Of a stretch of 64,000 bases of DNA, positions 24,640 through 35,420 are shown in pieces. The DNA comes from Culex pipiens pallens (lineage: Eukaryota; Arthropoda; Insecta; Diptera; Culicidae). The notes beneath the pieces were generated by a model. That model was not told the DNA's origin. It saw only the letters and a list, made by a program, of their open reading frames with translations, and searched no databases. The position numbers were made by a program, and so were the translations under genes. The DNA lies in contig NC_068938.1 in assembly GCF_016801865.2 (NCBI RefSeq), forward strand, positions 48,901,331-48,965,330. The letters are read 5' to 3'. Each line of letters opens with the position of its first letter. Positions within the stretch are counted from its first letter, which is position 1.

Positions 24640-25650
24640 TTTATTGATTTGGCTCAAACTTTGTGGGGAAGGGCGTAATATTGAATGTTTGGCCCTTTTA
24701 AAATGTTAGTGTTGATTCAAAAAAATTCAAAATATTGTTTTCGAAAAGATCAGAAAATTTTACGAATGTTTCATGTTTTAATATTGAAAATCGAACCATT
24801 AGTTGCTGAGAAATCGACATTAGAAAATGGTGGGTTGTTTCGGTGAGACTTCGAAAACTATAATTTTCATGTTTCTTTTTCTTCAAGTCGCTGTATCTCA
24901 GCAACCAGAGGTCCAATCTTCAATGTCTCTTCGACAATTTTTTAGCAAATTTTCTGAACTTTCCAAAAAATTTTTTTTCAGAAATGGTCACTAATGGTAA
25001 CTATTTTTAAAAATCAAAAAACTGCAAATATTTCGTTACAATCAACCTTTCGATGGCTATATCTTGAAAACGGAGCCCTTAATCATAAAATCTGTACAGT
25101 ACTTTTCGATTGCAAATTCCATTTTACTTAGAAAAATTAGGTCATTTATTTTTTTTTGGTATAAAATTTTGATTTTTTCCAAAAAAAACATAACTCGGCG
25201 GCAGATTTTTTGACCATGTTTATCTATGGCTCAAAAGTTGCGGGGTTTTGTCCCCTAAAACATATAAAAAAAATCTCGAAAATCAAAAAAAATACGTGTT
25301 TTGGCAAATTGAGTTTTTGTAATAAAAAAGTTGATTGAAAAATCTGCAATTTTTTATCCGTGTACCTATTTTTTTCTCAATAGTCCTCAACATTACCTGC
25401 AACTTTGCCGAATACACCAAATTGATCAGAAAATTCACTCTAAAGTTGCAGTTGTTTCAATATTTACGTACAGATTTTGTATGGACAGCTGCCAAAATTC
25501 TATGGAGACTTGTATAGGTGAACCATTGACACAAATTAGCTTCTTTGGTCATAGGGAAGGCCCCAACAAAGTTTGAGCCAAATAAAAAAAATACAAAAAA
25601 TAAAAATTGTCGAAATCGGCCGATTTCATTTCGTAGAGAACTGCTCATAT
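24640..25650. repeat. Family A' copy with one arm deleted
   Basis: About 20 bp of outer arm (GGCTCAAACTTTGTGGGG) runs directly into the core motif GGGCGTAATATTGAATG at 24667, whereas complete copies have about 0.5 kb of arm between them. The core and the opposite arm are then complete, ending GTAGAGAACTGCTC at about 25649. This is an internal-deletion derivative. Confidence 0.75.
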
Positions 25651-26395
25651 GTAAAATTTTGCAAATTATAAAATTTTAGTTTTTCAAAAATTATGGAATT
25701 TTAGTTTTTTAGTACTTACACTTCTAAAATAACATCATTTTTAAAAATGAAAGCAGACAGTAAAAAAAAACACATTTATGGCATTATTTTTCAAAGAAGT
25801 TCATAGCAGACCTGAACTCAATTTGGCCTTTTTCTGTAACTTTTTTGGAACCATCACCTTTTTTTGGAATTTATTTAACTTGATTTGCATAATATTGTTA
25901 CCTCTGACCAAAACAAAAAGTTTTAAAAACTAATGTTTCGGCAACAACAATACCGTTTTTTTTTTCGATTTTTACCACAATATTCTGTTTTGCCGGCATT
26001 GAATTCATATCTTTCATCTAGTGCTCACTTGATACACGAGCATAAAATCTTCAGACAGCCTGTTGAACATCTAACAGGCCCCTTGTTTACAGTCTTTTTA
26101 CTTTACTTTGAGTATCCCCTTTGATTTCAAAGCTTCTGTGTTTGCACATATGAGGCAAAATATACAACAAGTGTGTTTGAATATGCAAATCATGTTTGTT
26201 CTCAATCGAGAAAAAAAAAATATGAAACGATTTTGCCTTGTCAACAATTTGTCTTTTTGACTTTTATCTATTGTGAATATCGATTTGAAATGTCAAACGT
26301 CGTTTAGAGCAAATGTGAAAACAAGCACTCCATTGAACACAACATAACAAACTTAATTTGGTAACAATGACAAGCCATCAACGTTTTTGACACCT
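25651..26395. other. AT-rich spacer
   Basis: No repeat match within the window and no credible ORF. Confidence 0.4.
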
Positions 26396-26397
26396 TA

Positions 26398-26870
26398 CAC
26401 CCAAAGGAAAAATATATATCAAAATCTGCAACAGTGAATTTGCTGCAGTAAATCTTATTTACATTGTACAACATTTTTTGCAGCAAGCTCTTTGATCATT
26501 TTTGCCCGTCTGTAAACATGTCAGCGATCTGCAGTTCTCACCAACACATATAAGCCTAGCACGTCCCCGAGCAACACTTCAAAGAGAAAAATATGTTGGT
26601 GCTCTGTCCCACACATTTCATCAAGCGTCCATGGCGCGGTGGTAGCGTGTCGGACCAACAACTAAGAAGTTGATGGTTCAATCCTTGTTCTGCTAAGATT
26701 TTTTTTTGCAATACCATCAATCAGCCGTCGGTAGTACCGATGTTTATCGGTAATGGGCAGAAATGTCATATCCCTATGTCACAAAAAATGCATGCATGAC
26801 AGATTGCATGCAGATTCTGATATACATTCATGCCGCCATGCATCACAATCATGCGACCACCGTTTGGGTG
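26398..26870 (+). mobile_element. TIR element carrying a tRNA-like Pol III unit (copy 2)
   Basis: The same element as 12671-13141, with ends CACCCAAAGG / CGTTTGGGTG and TA on both outer sides (26396-26397 and 26871-26872). The order is identical: a CTGCAGTAAAT zone, GCGATCTGCAGTTCTCACCA, the tRNA-like unit, a T-run, and a CATGCATCACAATCATGCGA region. The two copies differ by scattered substitutions, so they are separate insertions and not a recent local duplication. Confidence 0.8.
26632..26707 (+). promoter_or_regulatory. Internal Pol III promoter plus T-run, copy 2
   Basis: The A-box-like TGGCGCGGTGGTAGCG at 26632, B-box GGTTCAATCC at 26675-26684 and a T-run ending near 26707 are all retained. 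Both boxes are unchanged from copy 1 although flanking bases differ. Confidence 0.75.
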
Positions 26871-26872
26871 TA

Positions 26873-27582
26873 TAAATATTGTTCATATCAAAAAATGTGG
26901 CGAGCGTCAATTGAATTGAAACCATCTGTTGAATTGTGAATAGTTTGTCAAAAAATGCCAATTTTTATTTTATTGCTGCATTTGACCCACATTAAGGACA
27001 ATTTGTAAATCCTTCTAAGCAGTCTAAGCTTTGCCCAAAGTATCAAAAAAATGTTTCAAATAGTGTCAAATAGTGGCAACAATTCATTTCCTGCTGGTGT
27101 CCTCATTTCCAGCGCAGTTACCTCCACCTCATGTTACAAAGTGCAAAATCGACCGCAAATTCCTGGAAGCACTTTCACACTTTTAGTAGAGTCCGTTTGC
27201 CGACCATGATGCTGGTCCCGTCACAACACCGGGGCTAATTGGGCCAATTCCCCGGAATCTTGCCCGACATTGCATGGTGTGCAACAAAAGCTAGAGTTCT
27301 GAGCACACTCCAACATTGTGTGCATCCAACGGCGACGAGTACTAGCTGGCAACACTGTGTCGAAAACATTAACTTGTTAACATCTCTCTTGTGGTTTGGG
27401 AGTCGACTCATTGAGTTTGCAGGTTCGTTGATGGGAATCGAGTGCTGAGAACGGCTTTCTTGGCGATCTGAACGGTTCTTTTTATTAGACATTTTGGAAT
27501 GGTTTATTTTGGAGCTAAATTAAATGAATTATAATTTGCCTTTAAATTTGTTTAAAATTTACAAAGATGGAGATTTTTCTGA
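26873..27582. other. Spacer, single-copy-looking
   Basis: Balanced composition at 27100-27480. Complementary ORFs on both strands (69 and 85 codons) have no recognisable domain. No gene is supported. Confidence 0.4.
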
Positions 27583-27855
27583 ATTTTAATTTCTTGAATT
27601 TCTTGAATTTCTTGAATTTCTTGAATTTCTTGAATTTCTTGAATTTCTTGAATTTCTTGAATTTCTTGAATTTCTTGAATTTCTTGAATTTCTTGAATTT
27701 CTTGAATTTCTTGAATTTCTTGAATTTCTTGAATTTTTTGAATTTCTTGAATTTCTTGAATTTCTTGAACTTCTTAAATTTCTTGAATTTCTTAAATTTC
27801 TTGAATTTCTTGAATTTTTTGAATTTCTTGAATTTCTTGAATTTTTTGAATTTAG
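27583..27855 (+). repeat. Nonanucleotide tandem array (AATTTCTTG)n
   Basis: About 30 copies of a 9-bp unit. Because 9 is divisible by 3, one frame stays open and reads a repeating Asn-Phe-Leu tripeptide. This is a by-product of the repeat and not a gene. Variants (TTTTTTG, CTTCTTAAA) increase towards the right end. Confidence 0.95.
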
Positions 27856-28015
27856 TTAAAAAAAATTAAATTTTGAGAAAAAAATTCAAAGATTTCTTTA
27901 AATGACTTTATTTTTAATATATTTAAGTTCTAAAAATTCTTAGTTTTTTAGAATTTCTTGATTTTTTTAGATTTTTTAAATTTTTCAGTCAAAAAACTCA
28001 AAGTTTAAGTTTTAT

Positions 28016-28729
28016 ACAATAATGGTATCAAATAAATGATCGCGATTTTTTGCAATTTCGAAAAAAATAACACAAATTTTTGGAAATACTTAAAGTTTTC
28101 ATAAATTTACGCATTTTCGAAAAAACACTCAAACTATCAGTTTTTTACAATACCAAAAGATCAAAAAATTTTATTCCGAAAATAAAAACATTTTTTTAAA
28201 ACACTCAAAATTTTCATAAAACTACGTATTTACGAAAAAACATTTTCAAAATTTCAGTACTTTTGAATATGGGTATCAAATGAACGGTATTTTTTCATAC
28301 ATTTCAAAAGTAAAAAATACACAAATTTTTGAAAACACACAAACTTCACCTTATGAGAAAAACTGAAATTTTGGGTATTTTTTTTATAAAATACGTAGTT
28401 TTGAGATTATTTTTTAGTATTTTCAATAAAATGTTTAATAAGTTTCGAAATATATGAAAAAATCCCGATCATTTGATACCCATATTGCAAAAAACTGAAA
28501 TTTTGAGTTTTTTTTTTTCGAAAATACGTAATTTTGTGAAATTTTGCGTATTTAAAAAAATGTGTTTTAACTTACGAAATGTTGAAAAAAATGCCGATCA
28601 TTTGAAAAAAACTGAAATTTTGAGAATGTTTTTCGAAAATGCGCAGTTTTGGTAAAATTTTGAGTGTTTAAAAAAAATTATTATAACTTTCAAAATAAAT
28701 GAAAATATCCCCATCATGTAGAACCCATA
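28016..28729 (+). repeat. Diverged tandem repeat (family F), left part
   Basis: Successive diverged units share GATCATTTGATACCCATATT, an AAAACTGAAATTTTGAG motif and CGAAAATACGTAGTTTTG, at spacings of very roughly 120-200 bp. The series continues at 31271 after the 28730-31268 insertion. A related block is at 49200-49515. Confidence 0.7.
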
Positions 28730-31268
28730 TGGGTCATTCCATCTCAACTGTGCACGAAAAAGTGCAAATTTGAAAATTACCCTCTCCGATCCTGCTCAAA
28801 TTTGGCAGAGCTGTTGATACTATCAAAACATGCAAGAATCCCGAATTTCATCCAAATCGGACCACCCCCTCCAATTTTGTACCTCCCCAAAAAATCGACT
28901 TTTTGGCGATTTTTGACCAAACCTCCTAGTTTCAAACGACGATAACTCAGGAACCACAAATCTTAGAGGGTCGGTCTTAGACTCAATTTTGAAGGAAATT
29001 GGACGTAGAATCCATTTCCGTGATCAAAATTTTGATTAATTTATGTTTTCTACCTGTATTGCGCAATTGAAAACTTTAAACGGCCGTATCTCAAAACACC
29101 CCAACTTATTTTTTTTATTTGACCTCATGTTCCCCGGACAATTTTACATAAGAATCACTTATCGACAGAAATGAATATGTTTCGTTCCAGAGATATCGAA
29201 TTTTAAACTTTTGTGTTTTCGAGATAACCTACATCAGCTTCATTCGCCACATCTGCTAGAATCACACAGGCGGGCTGATCAATAACTGCTACCTGGTGTT
29301 ATGGGAGATGATTAATTTAATTTATATTTCTATACGCAAATATTTATTCAAATGGCTAATAGGGGAAATTCTCGTATGTTTGGCAGGTTAAGTCCTCGCT
29401 CCTAGTTTTGTCCAATTTGCTCATTTTCACTATTTAAACAACATTTTTTGCAAAACTTTTGATTTCAGTTGAAAACGCTTTTAATCAGCTGTAATTGAAT
29501 GCCAAAGCGCTGTTATGGCAACATTAGAGGAACGCTGGAATTAGATGCTGTTCCCCTACCTTGATCAATCTATTTTTGTAAAAGGAAAATTTATTGGGTT
29601 ATTTTACGTGTTGCTCATGGGCGGTAGCAAAATAGTGCCATTCAGCAAAAACCCCAAAACCTGCTTTATTATTATTACAGTCGACTCTCTGGTTGGCAAT
29701 ATCCAAGGAACCGTCGAGGAAGAGAATCATCAGTCTACAGAATGATGCAAAATGAAGACTCGATCGAAAATATTTTTTTCTTGATACCCAGCTATGGGAG
29801 AGAATCATGGCAACGTCCATCAAACAAAAACAAACTAATGTCAAACACCCTTCAAAGCTTCGTTTCGCCAAGAAAAATGTCTATGCAAGCCATGAGAAAG
29901 TGAAATTATTGACAACCGGAAGAGATTTTTAAAGCAAACAGAATCCAAGGGACCGTCGAGGAAGAGATCCTACAAGCAAGGGAAAATATCGAGGAATGAA
30001 GATAATTGAAGTATGCAGATTGAAGGGACTGAAGAATTTATCGATAGATGGAGAATTATTGATATCGAGAAGATCGACAGCCAGAGAGTCGACTGTATTA
30101 TTATAGTTTATTATTGACACTTTACCATAATTTGGCGAATCCGATTTATGGTTTAAAAGATTGATCATATTAAATCAATTTTTATATTGTGAGCCAGCTC
30201 CATTTGATTAAAAGAATCCAAGAATGATGTAAGAAAAAAAATACTGTTGTTCGGACGGTGTCGAAATCATCGCAACTAAATTTGGGGAATTAGCCGCTTT
30301 GCAGCAGATCAATCTTTGTGATTTTCTTACATTTTTCAGTTTTATACTTTCCAGAAATCCTTTTCCTACTCCTTGTGATCGTCCTTCACTAGAGTACAAC
30401 GTATCAACAAATTTTATTAATTTTAGTTCATATTTTTTACTCAGTAATGTATCGTGCACTTATTGTTCAGTGTTACTAACAAGATTAATTGCATTTTCCT
30501 GCTCGCTCCGTCGGAATCCAATTCTGCCCTTTACTGTGTGTCGTTATTGCTCTGTCCTATGGGTTAGCACAGAAATTCACTTCATTCATTTTTTTTAGCA
30601 GATAAACATTCGTGAATCAACTCCAGTTTCCTACAGTGTTATACAGTCAATTTTTGCCCAATTTGATAAAGATTATTTATGATGAAATATTATTTCAATA
30701 AATGGCCAGGTACCAGTTATTGATCAGCCCGCCTGTGTGCTTCTAGCAGATGCGGCGAATGAAGCTGATGTAGGTAATCTCGAAAACACAAAAGTTTAAA
30801 ATTCGATATCTCTGGAATGAAACATATTCATTTCTGTCGATAAGTGATTCTTATGTAAAATTGTCCGGGGAACACGATGGTGAGGTCAAATAAAAAAAAT
30901 AAGTTGGGGTGTTTTGAGATACGGCCGTTTAAAGTTTTCAATTGCGCAATACAGGTAGAAAACATAAATTAATCAAAATTTTGATCACGGAAATGGATTC
31001 TACGTCAAATTTCCTTCAAAATTGAGTCTAAAACCGACCCTCTAAGATTTGTGGTTCCTGAGTTATCGTCGTTTGAAACTAGGAGGTTTGGTCAAAAATC
31101 GCCAAAAAGTCGATTTTTTGGGGAGGTACAAAATTGGAGGGGGTGGTCCGATTTGGATGAAATTCGGGATTCTTGCATGTTTTGATAGTATCAACAGCTC
31201 TGCCAAATTTGAGCAGGATCGGAGAGGGTAATTTTCAAATGCTGTTCCGCTTCAGATGGAATGACCCA
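28730..31268. mobile_element. 2.5-kb TA-flanked element with TIRs of about 560 bp
   Basis: The left arm 28730 to about 29295 and the right arm about 30708-31268 are inverted and nearly identical over most of their length. A 60-residue ORF (28777-28959 minus; 31049-31231 plus) is identical in both. The outermost ~45 bp after TGGGTCATTCCATCT differ between arms. TA occurs on both sides (28728-28729 and 31269-31270). The neighbouring repeat unit at about 28481 shows the uninterrupted site ACCCATATTG, which supports TA as the target. The interior (about 1.4 kb) holds ORFs of at most 99 codons with no recognisable transposase, and a nested MITE. Confidence 0.85.
29678..30095. mobile_element. TA-flanked MITE nested in the long-TIR element
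   Basis: The ends CAGTCGACTCTCTGG and CCAGAGAGTCGACTG are perfect inverted repeats, with TA at 29676-29677 and 30096-30097. The length is 418 bp. An internal motif CCGTCGAGGAAGAGA is repeated in direct orientation at about 29711 and 29953. The CAGTCGACTCTC start is typical of pogo/Tigger-like termini. No ORF of note. Confidence 0.85.
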
Positions 31269-31270
31269 TA

Positions 31271-32779
31271 TTGTAAAAACTGAACTTGAACTTTTGATTT
31301 GTTCATTTGATTGTTCAAAGTAAATAATGGCCATGAATCAAGTTTTAACAATCAATAGGAATCCTTCTACTTTATATTATTCATGACATTTAAACTTTAT
31401 ACCATGATTGGATTGTAGAAAGATAACATTTATTTCCATCTAGTTCACAATGACTGTGCACGACGTGATAGATTTGAACAATATCTGAGAAGGTCAAATC
31501 TCAAGAAACCCTTTTTTTCTTGCAACAATATCAAGATCTTTAGCCAACCAGCTGCGAAAACACCCCCCAAGGAGTCGCGTTTGCTCTTTCTTTCTCGGCA
31601 AACTCAGTTATAGTTTTTCTTTCTCAACTTTCTAATTAATTAAAACTCATTAGCATAACTGTTGAAACAAGTATCTCCAGTGTGGCGTTTTAATTTCCCA
31701 CTCCATCACTCCCATTCCTTGACTGAGCACTTGAAGGAGTGGGGCAGCGTATCCCGTGTCGATATGCAACAAGCGTGGCACGGAACTCCCCACGTGCACA
31801 TGTTTCACTTTGCAACTCGAGCAAGGACTTGAGAGTGACTCGCTTGTGCAATGGGTGTAGCTTCTTTAGATCTTGGGTAAAGATTGTGAGAATAATTACA
31901 GTCTTGAGCTTGTTAAATTTGAAGAAAAAATAGACAATTTAGTTTGAAATAGATTTATTTAATATTTCGTAGCAAATTTCAAACAAAACAATCTTTTATA
32001 AAGTTTCTCCCTAAATGAGATGTCAATTTTCCAGTGCAAAACAAACCCCAAGATAACACAACCCCCCAGAATCAACCACAAAACTATCTCATCTCCGGTC
32101 CCAGCTCGAAGTTCATTCTCAGGACTCCTGGTGAGAGACCTCCAACATCGAAAGGACAACTATATCCTGTGTCATTCTGGCTGGCCCGGGACTGCACCGG
32201 ACAATGTGCTGCAAAACGGGTTGAAATTGCGTTTCGTCCTCCTGCAAAAGACCCATCGCCGTCGTCATCGTACGTGCAATCAATTTCGGATGCCATTTCC
32301 TGCTGGGGTTTGGCCCGGAGTTTGGTTTCGATGACCATCATCCTCCCGAACGGCAATGGAGATGTATTTTTAGAACACCGGTGTGTAAAACCACAGAGCC
32401 ACAGAGTTTGATGCTCGGAACAACTGCTGCTGAGCGTGGCTGACATGGACAGGACAAAGTAGTTGGTACCACATTTGATGTTTCGATTGGGACTTTTTTA
32501 ACTTGAGGACAGCTTTGCAGGGTGAAGGCATAGTTTGGATAACTTTTAAAATAATAAAAAAAATCTCAATGTCTTAAGCTCAACAAGCCTTTTGGGTTGT
32601 TGAGATTTTTTCGGTAAATACATTATATTCTACTGAAACCTCAAATAAAAAGTTTCGAACCAAAATTTACTAAATTTCTAGCTTTCTTTGAAGTAACCCC
32701 AAAATCCAAGCCGGAAACCTCAAAACGACCGAATTAAAATCTTTTCTTTGTACAATTTATCATGAAAATACAGCAACTG
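31271..32779. other. End of family F, then spacer
   Basis: 31271-31300 continues the interrupted tandem repeat. 31500-32470 is single-copy-looking and richer in G+C. Overlapping ORFs of 104-125 codons on opposite strands at 32020-32446 have no recognisable domain and no supporting start context. Nothing is assignable. Confidence 0.45.
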
Positions 32780-33276
32780 ATTGCACGAATTTTTGTGGAA
32801 AAGAGGGGCGCCCAAAGAAGCCATTCTGCATCAACAGTTTGTCCGTACCATTTTTCATACTTTGGCAGCTGTACAAAAATGGTTTGTTTAAATTAAAAAA
32901 AAATCTGTTTCATTGAAAGGAATTTTTGGATCGATTTATTGTCTTGATTTTTTCTAATTGCCTTCAGCATAGTTTAATGTATAAACAAAAAAAATATACG
33001 GAAAAAAGCATTTTGTTGATTGGTAAATTTGTCATTGAACTTTATCACCAAAAAATCACATTTTCATTTTTTTTAAATTTTGATATTTTTTAGAGCACAA
33101 AAAATGCCATCTTTTCAGAAAACTCCAAAAAGGGTACATACATTTATTCCAAGAAGTTTTTGAATTTTTATAATAAAAATCGGAAAGCTTTGTAGAACTT
33201 TGTTGATATAGCCATTGCAGATGAGATACGGCCATGCAAAAAAAAAAATAAGCCCTACTAACTCTCGTTTATCATT

Positions 33277-33424
33277 TTTTTTTTCATAAAATTATTTTTA
33301 TTAGGTCCTTTTTGGTACTGGGACCTGGTTAGGACCGAGTCGGCTTTTGTAATTACATTTGACTTAATAATTACAGAGGATCTTGTGTGTAAATGTTAGT
33401 GGGAGGGGAGCCGATTACCCGCGG
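33277..33424 (-). mobile_element. 5'-truncated retroposon with 14-bp TSD
   Basis: A 14-bp perfect duplication TCTCGTTTATCATT flanks the insert (33263-33276 and 33425-33438). The insert begins on the plus strand with a T-run, so read on the minus strand it ends in poly-A preceded by AATAAAAATAATTTTATG. A poly-A tail plus a 14-bp TSD is the signature of LINE-mediated insertion. At 148 bp it is either a truncated LINE 3' end or a short SINE. Confidence 0.88.
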
Positions 33425-33962
33425 TCTCGTTTATCATTGATATTAAGATAATAATGGTTCGATTTTCAATGCAAAAAAATAAGAAATGGGAATTTTGTGT
33501 GCTCCCTATATTTTTTTTCAAAATTTTAACATGTAGTTCAACATTTGTAAACGCGAAAATACGTTTTTAGGCACCTTCAAAATGTTATTTCATATTAGAA
33601 AATTTTGAAATATTTTTTATTGAGAATGGCAGATAATTTCACCAAATTTTTGTTTATTTTTCTTATTAAAAAATGGTAAGAAAAAAAAAAAGGTTTATTG
33701 ACCTACACTCAGAAAATAAAATATTTCCTGTTTGTTTTTATTTTTGTTTTTTTATTTAATTTTTTTTTATTTTTGAAAATGTTAACACTGCTTAATTTTT
33801 CAAAACGGTTACCTGAAAATGGCTATTATTTAAAAGCGCTGCACTTATCAAAGTATTCCTGAAATACTTTTTGATTTCAAAAATGATTTTAAACTGAAAA
33901 CTAACGTCAAAAATTTGTTAAATCTTTTTCTAGACTTAAAAAAAACATAAATTGGTCAAAGG

Positions 33963-35130
33963 TAAGGCTACCAACTGTACGGATTATTTCCTTACCATAC
34001 GGATTTTCGACCCTCTTCGCGGATTTTTGACAGGCCAGAATTTTTGTAGGGAGTTTCACGCATAATACGGATTTGTATGGAATTTTAACAATTTTTGAAC
34101 ATTGAATTCCTTTTTTGATTTGGTCAAAGCTTTTGACAATGAGACATTTTAATTTAACTGTGAGTTTGATTTAAAAAGGGAGCGCTTTCCTGTGTTTTAC
34201 TCAATTCAAACTTGATTATTTATATTCTTTTTTTTTTTTCTTTGATATGTAAATAGGACCTTTTAAAAAACACTCAAGAATTGTTCTTTTAGACATTCCT
34301 TACTAAATATATTTATCCATTAAAAGATCCAAAGGCTTTCTAAAACTTGTGAAAACCTTTGAAAATTTGAATTAACAAATCTCGAGTTTTTTTTAAGGTC
34401 CTATAAACTGTTGTGTTTCACATGTTATAGGACCTTTTCAATAAAAAAATACTCTGGAAAAGTGTTCGTGAAAACACTGAGAACAATATCATTCAGAAAA
34501 GCAAACTTGACATTTCGTAAACTTTTAAACGTTTTACAAAAAAAAAAATGAAGACCATAATGATTTGATTCAAGTCACGGTTTATTTTATGAATACTTTT
34601 AAACGTGCAAGTCATAAGCACTCTGATAGCATTTTGTGAAATTTGTTAGGTGTAAAAACGAAAATTTTTTATATTGTAATTCTCAAATTTATTTAATTTA
34701 ATTTATCTAAATAATTTCTTGACAGTTTTTGTTATACAGTAGTTTTTTCGGTAACTGGGAGTAGCCCAGTTAAAAAGCAGACAAACGTCAAAAAACCAAA
34801 ACAAACCAAAATAACCTAGGGGTTAATGGATGCAAAAATCATATTCAATAAATAAAAACAAAAATCAAACTTTTGTTTAATTTCAAGTATCAATTGAAGA
34901 AATATGAAAAGTAAGCATTGTAAATAAATTTGAGTAACTTTTAATTTTATATTTCATCTGGAAAATATTATGCATCGGTGGTCCCCTCGTTAGTTTTTGT
35001 TCAGCCCAGTTAACAAGCAACATTCGGTGACTGGGCTACGTTCTCAGCCCAGTTACCGAACAACTACTGTACCATGGTGTCATATCGGCAAAGTGTACGG
35101 ATTTTTGCTCAGCAAGAGTTGGTAGCCTTA
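33963..35130. mobile_element. Non-autonomous hAT-type transposon with nested MITE
   Basis: Perfect 14-bp TIRs TAAGGCTACCAACT / AGTTGGTAGCCTTA are flanked by a perfect 8-bp duplication GTCAAAGG (33955-33962 and 35131-35138). The 8-bp TSD points to hAT. The 1168-bp element includes a 333-bp MITE (34737-35069). The remaining sequence has no transposase-like ORF. Subterminal GTACGGAT motifs occur near both ends. Confidence 0.9.
34737..35069. mobile_element. TA-flanked MITE inside the hAT-type element
   Basis: Ends CAGTAGTTTTTTCGGTAACT and, read inward from the right, CAGTAGTTGTTCGGTAACTG, flanked by TA at 34735-34736 and 35070-35071. Further AGCCCAGTTA / TAACTGGG repeats lie just inside each end. 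The terminus style matches 13869 and 29678. Confidence 0.85.
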
Positions 35131-35420
35131 GTCAAAGGTAATTTGCCCTTCCTGGAATTTTCTAAAAAGATGGCATTTCATGTCCTCTTGAACTTATGGG
35201 TATTATTTAAAAAATACAAAAAATGTTTCAAAAATCCTGTAATTTCAACATTGAAAATCAGTTTAAAAAATTGAGACTTGTCTTTTTATGTGAAATAATA
35301 AGTCTTTTTGGAATCTGAAACTACCCAAAATGGGCATCTTGTTACTTAGAATAAAATTTATAATATGTATTCGTTTTTTTCTCGCTTTGCATTATTTCTT
35401 AGAATGTTTCAATGATATTC

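Larger units (their letters stand above)
32780..35420. repeat. Old family A relic interrupted by two insertions
   Basis: Diverged arm motifs (CGCCCAAAGAAGCC near 32810, GATCGATTTATTGTCTT near 32930, AGCGCTGCACTT near 33835) and an inverted portion resuming at 35139 (CTGGAATTTTCTAAAAAGAT). The retroposon at 33277-33424 and the hAT-type element at 33963-35130 both lie inside it. Confidence 0.65.

Noticed and set aside
27567..27869. 100-codon ORF with repeated Asn-Phe-Leu
   Set aside because: It is the open frame of the 9-bp tandem array and shows no independent coding signal.
28777..28959. 60-codon ORF, identical to one at 31049-31231
   Set aside because: Identity is explained by its position in the two inverted arms of one element, and there is no sign of a protein family.
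32020..32446. Overlapping ORFs of 104-125 codons on both strands as a gene
   Set aside because: No domain, mutually overlapping frames, and lengths plausible by chance in a stretch with higher G+C.
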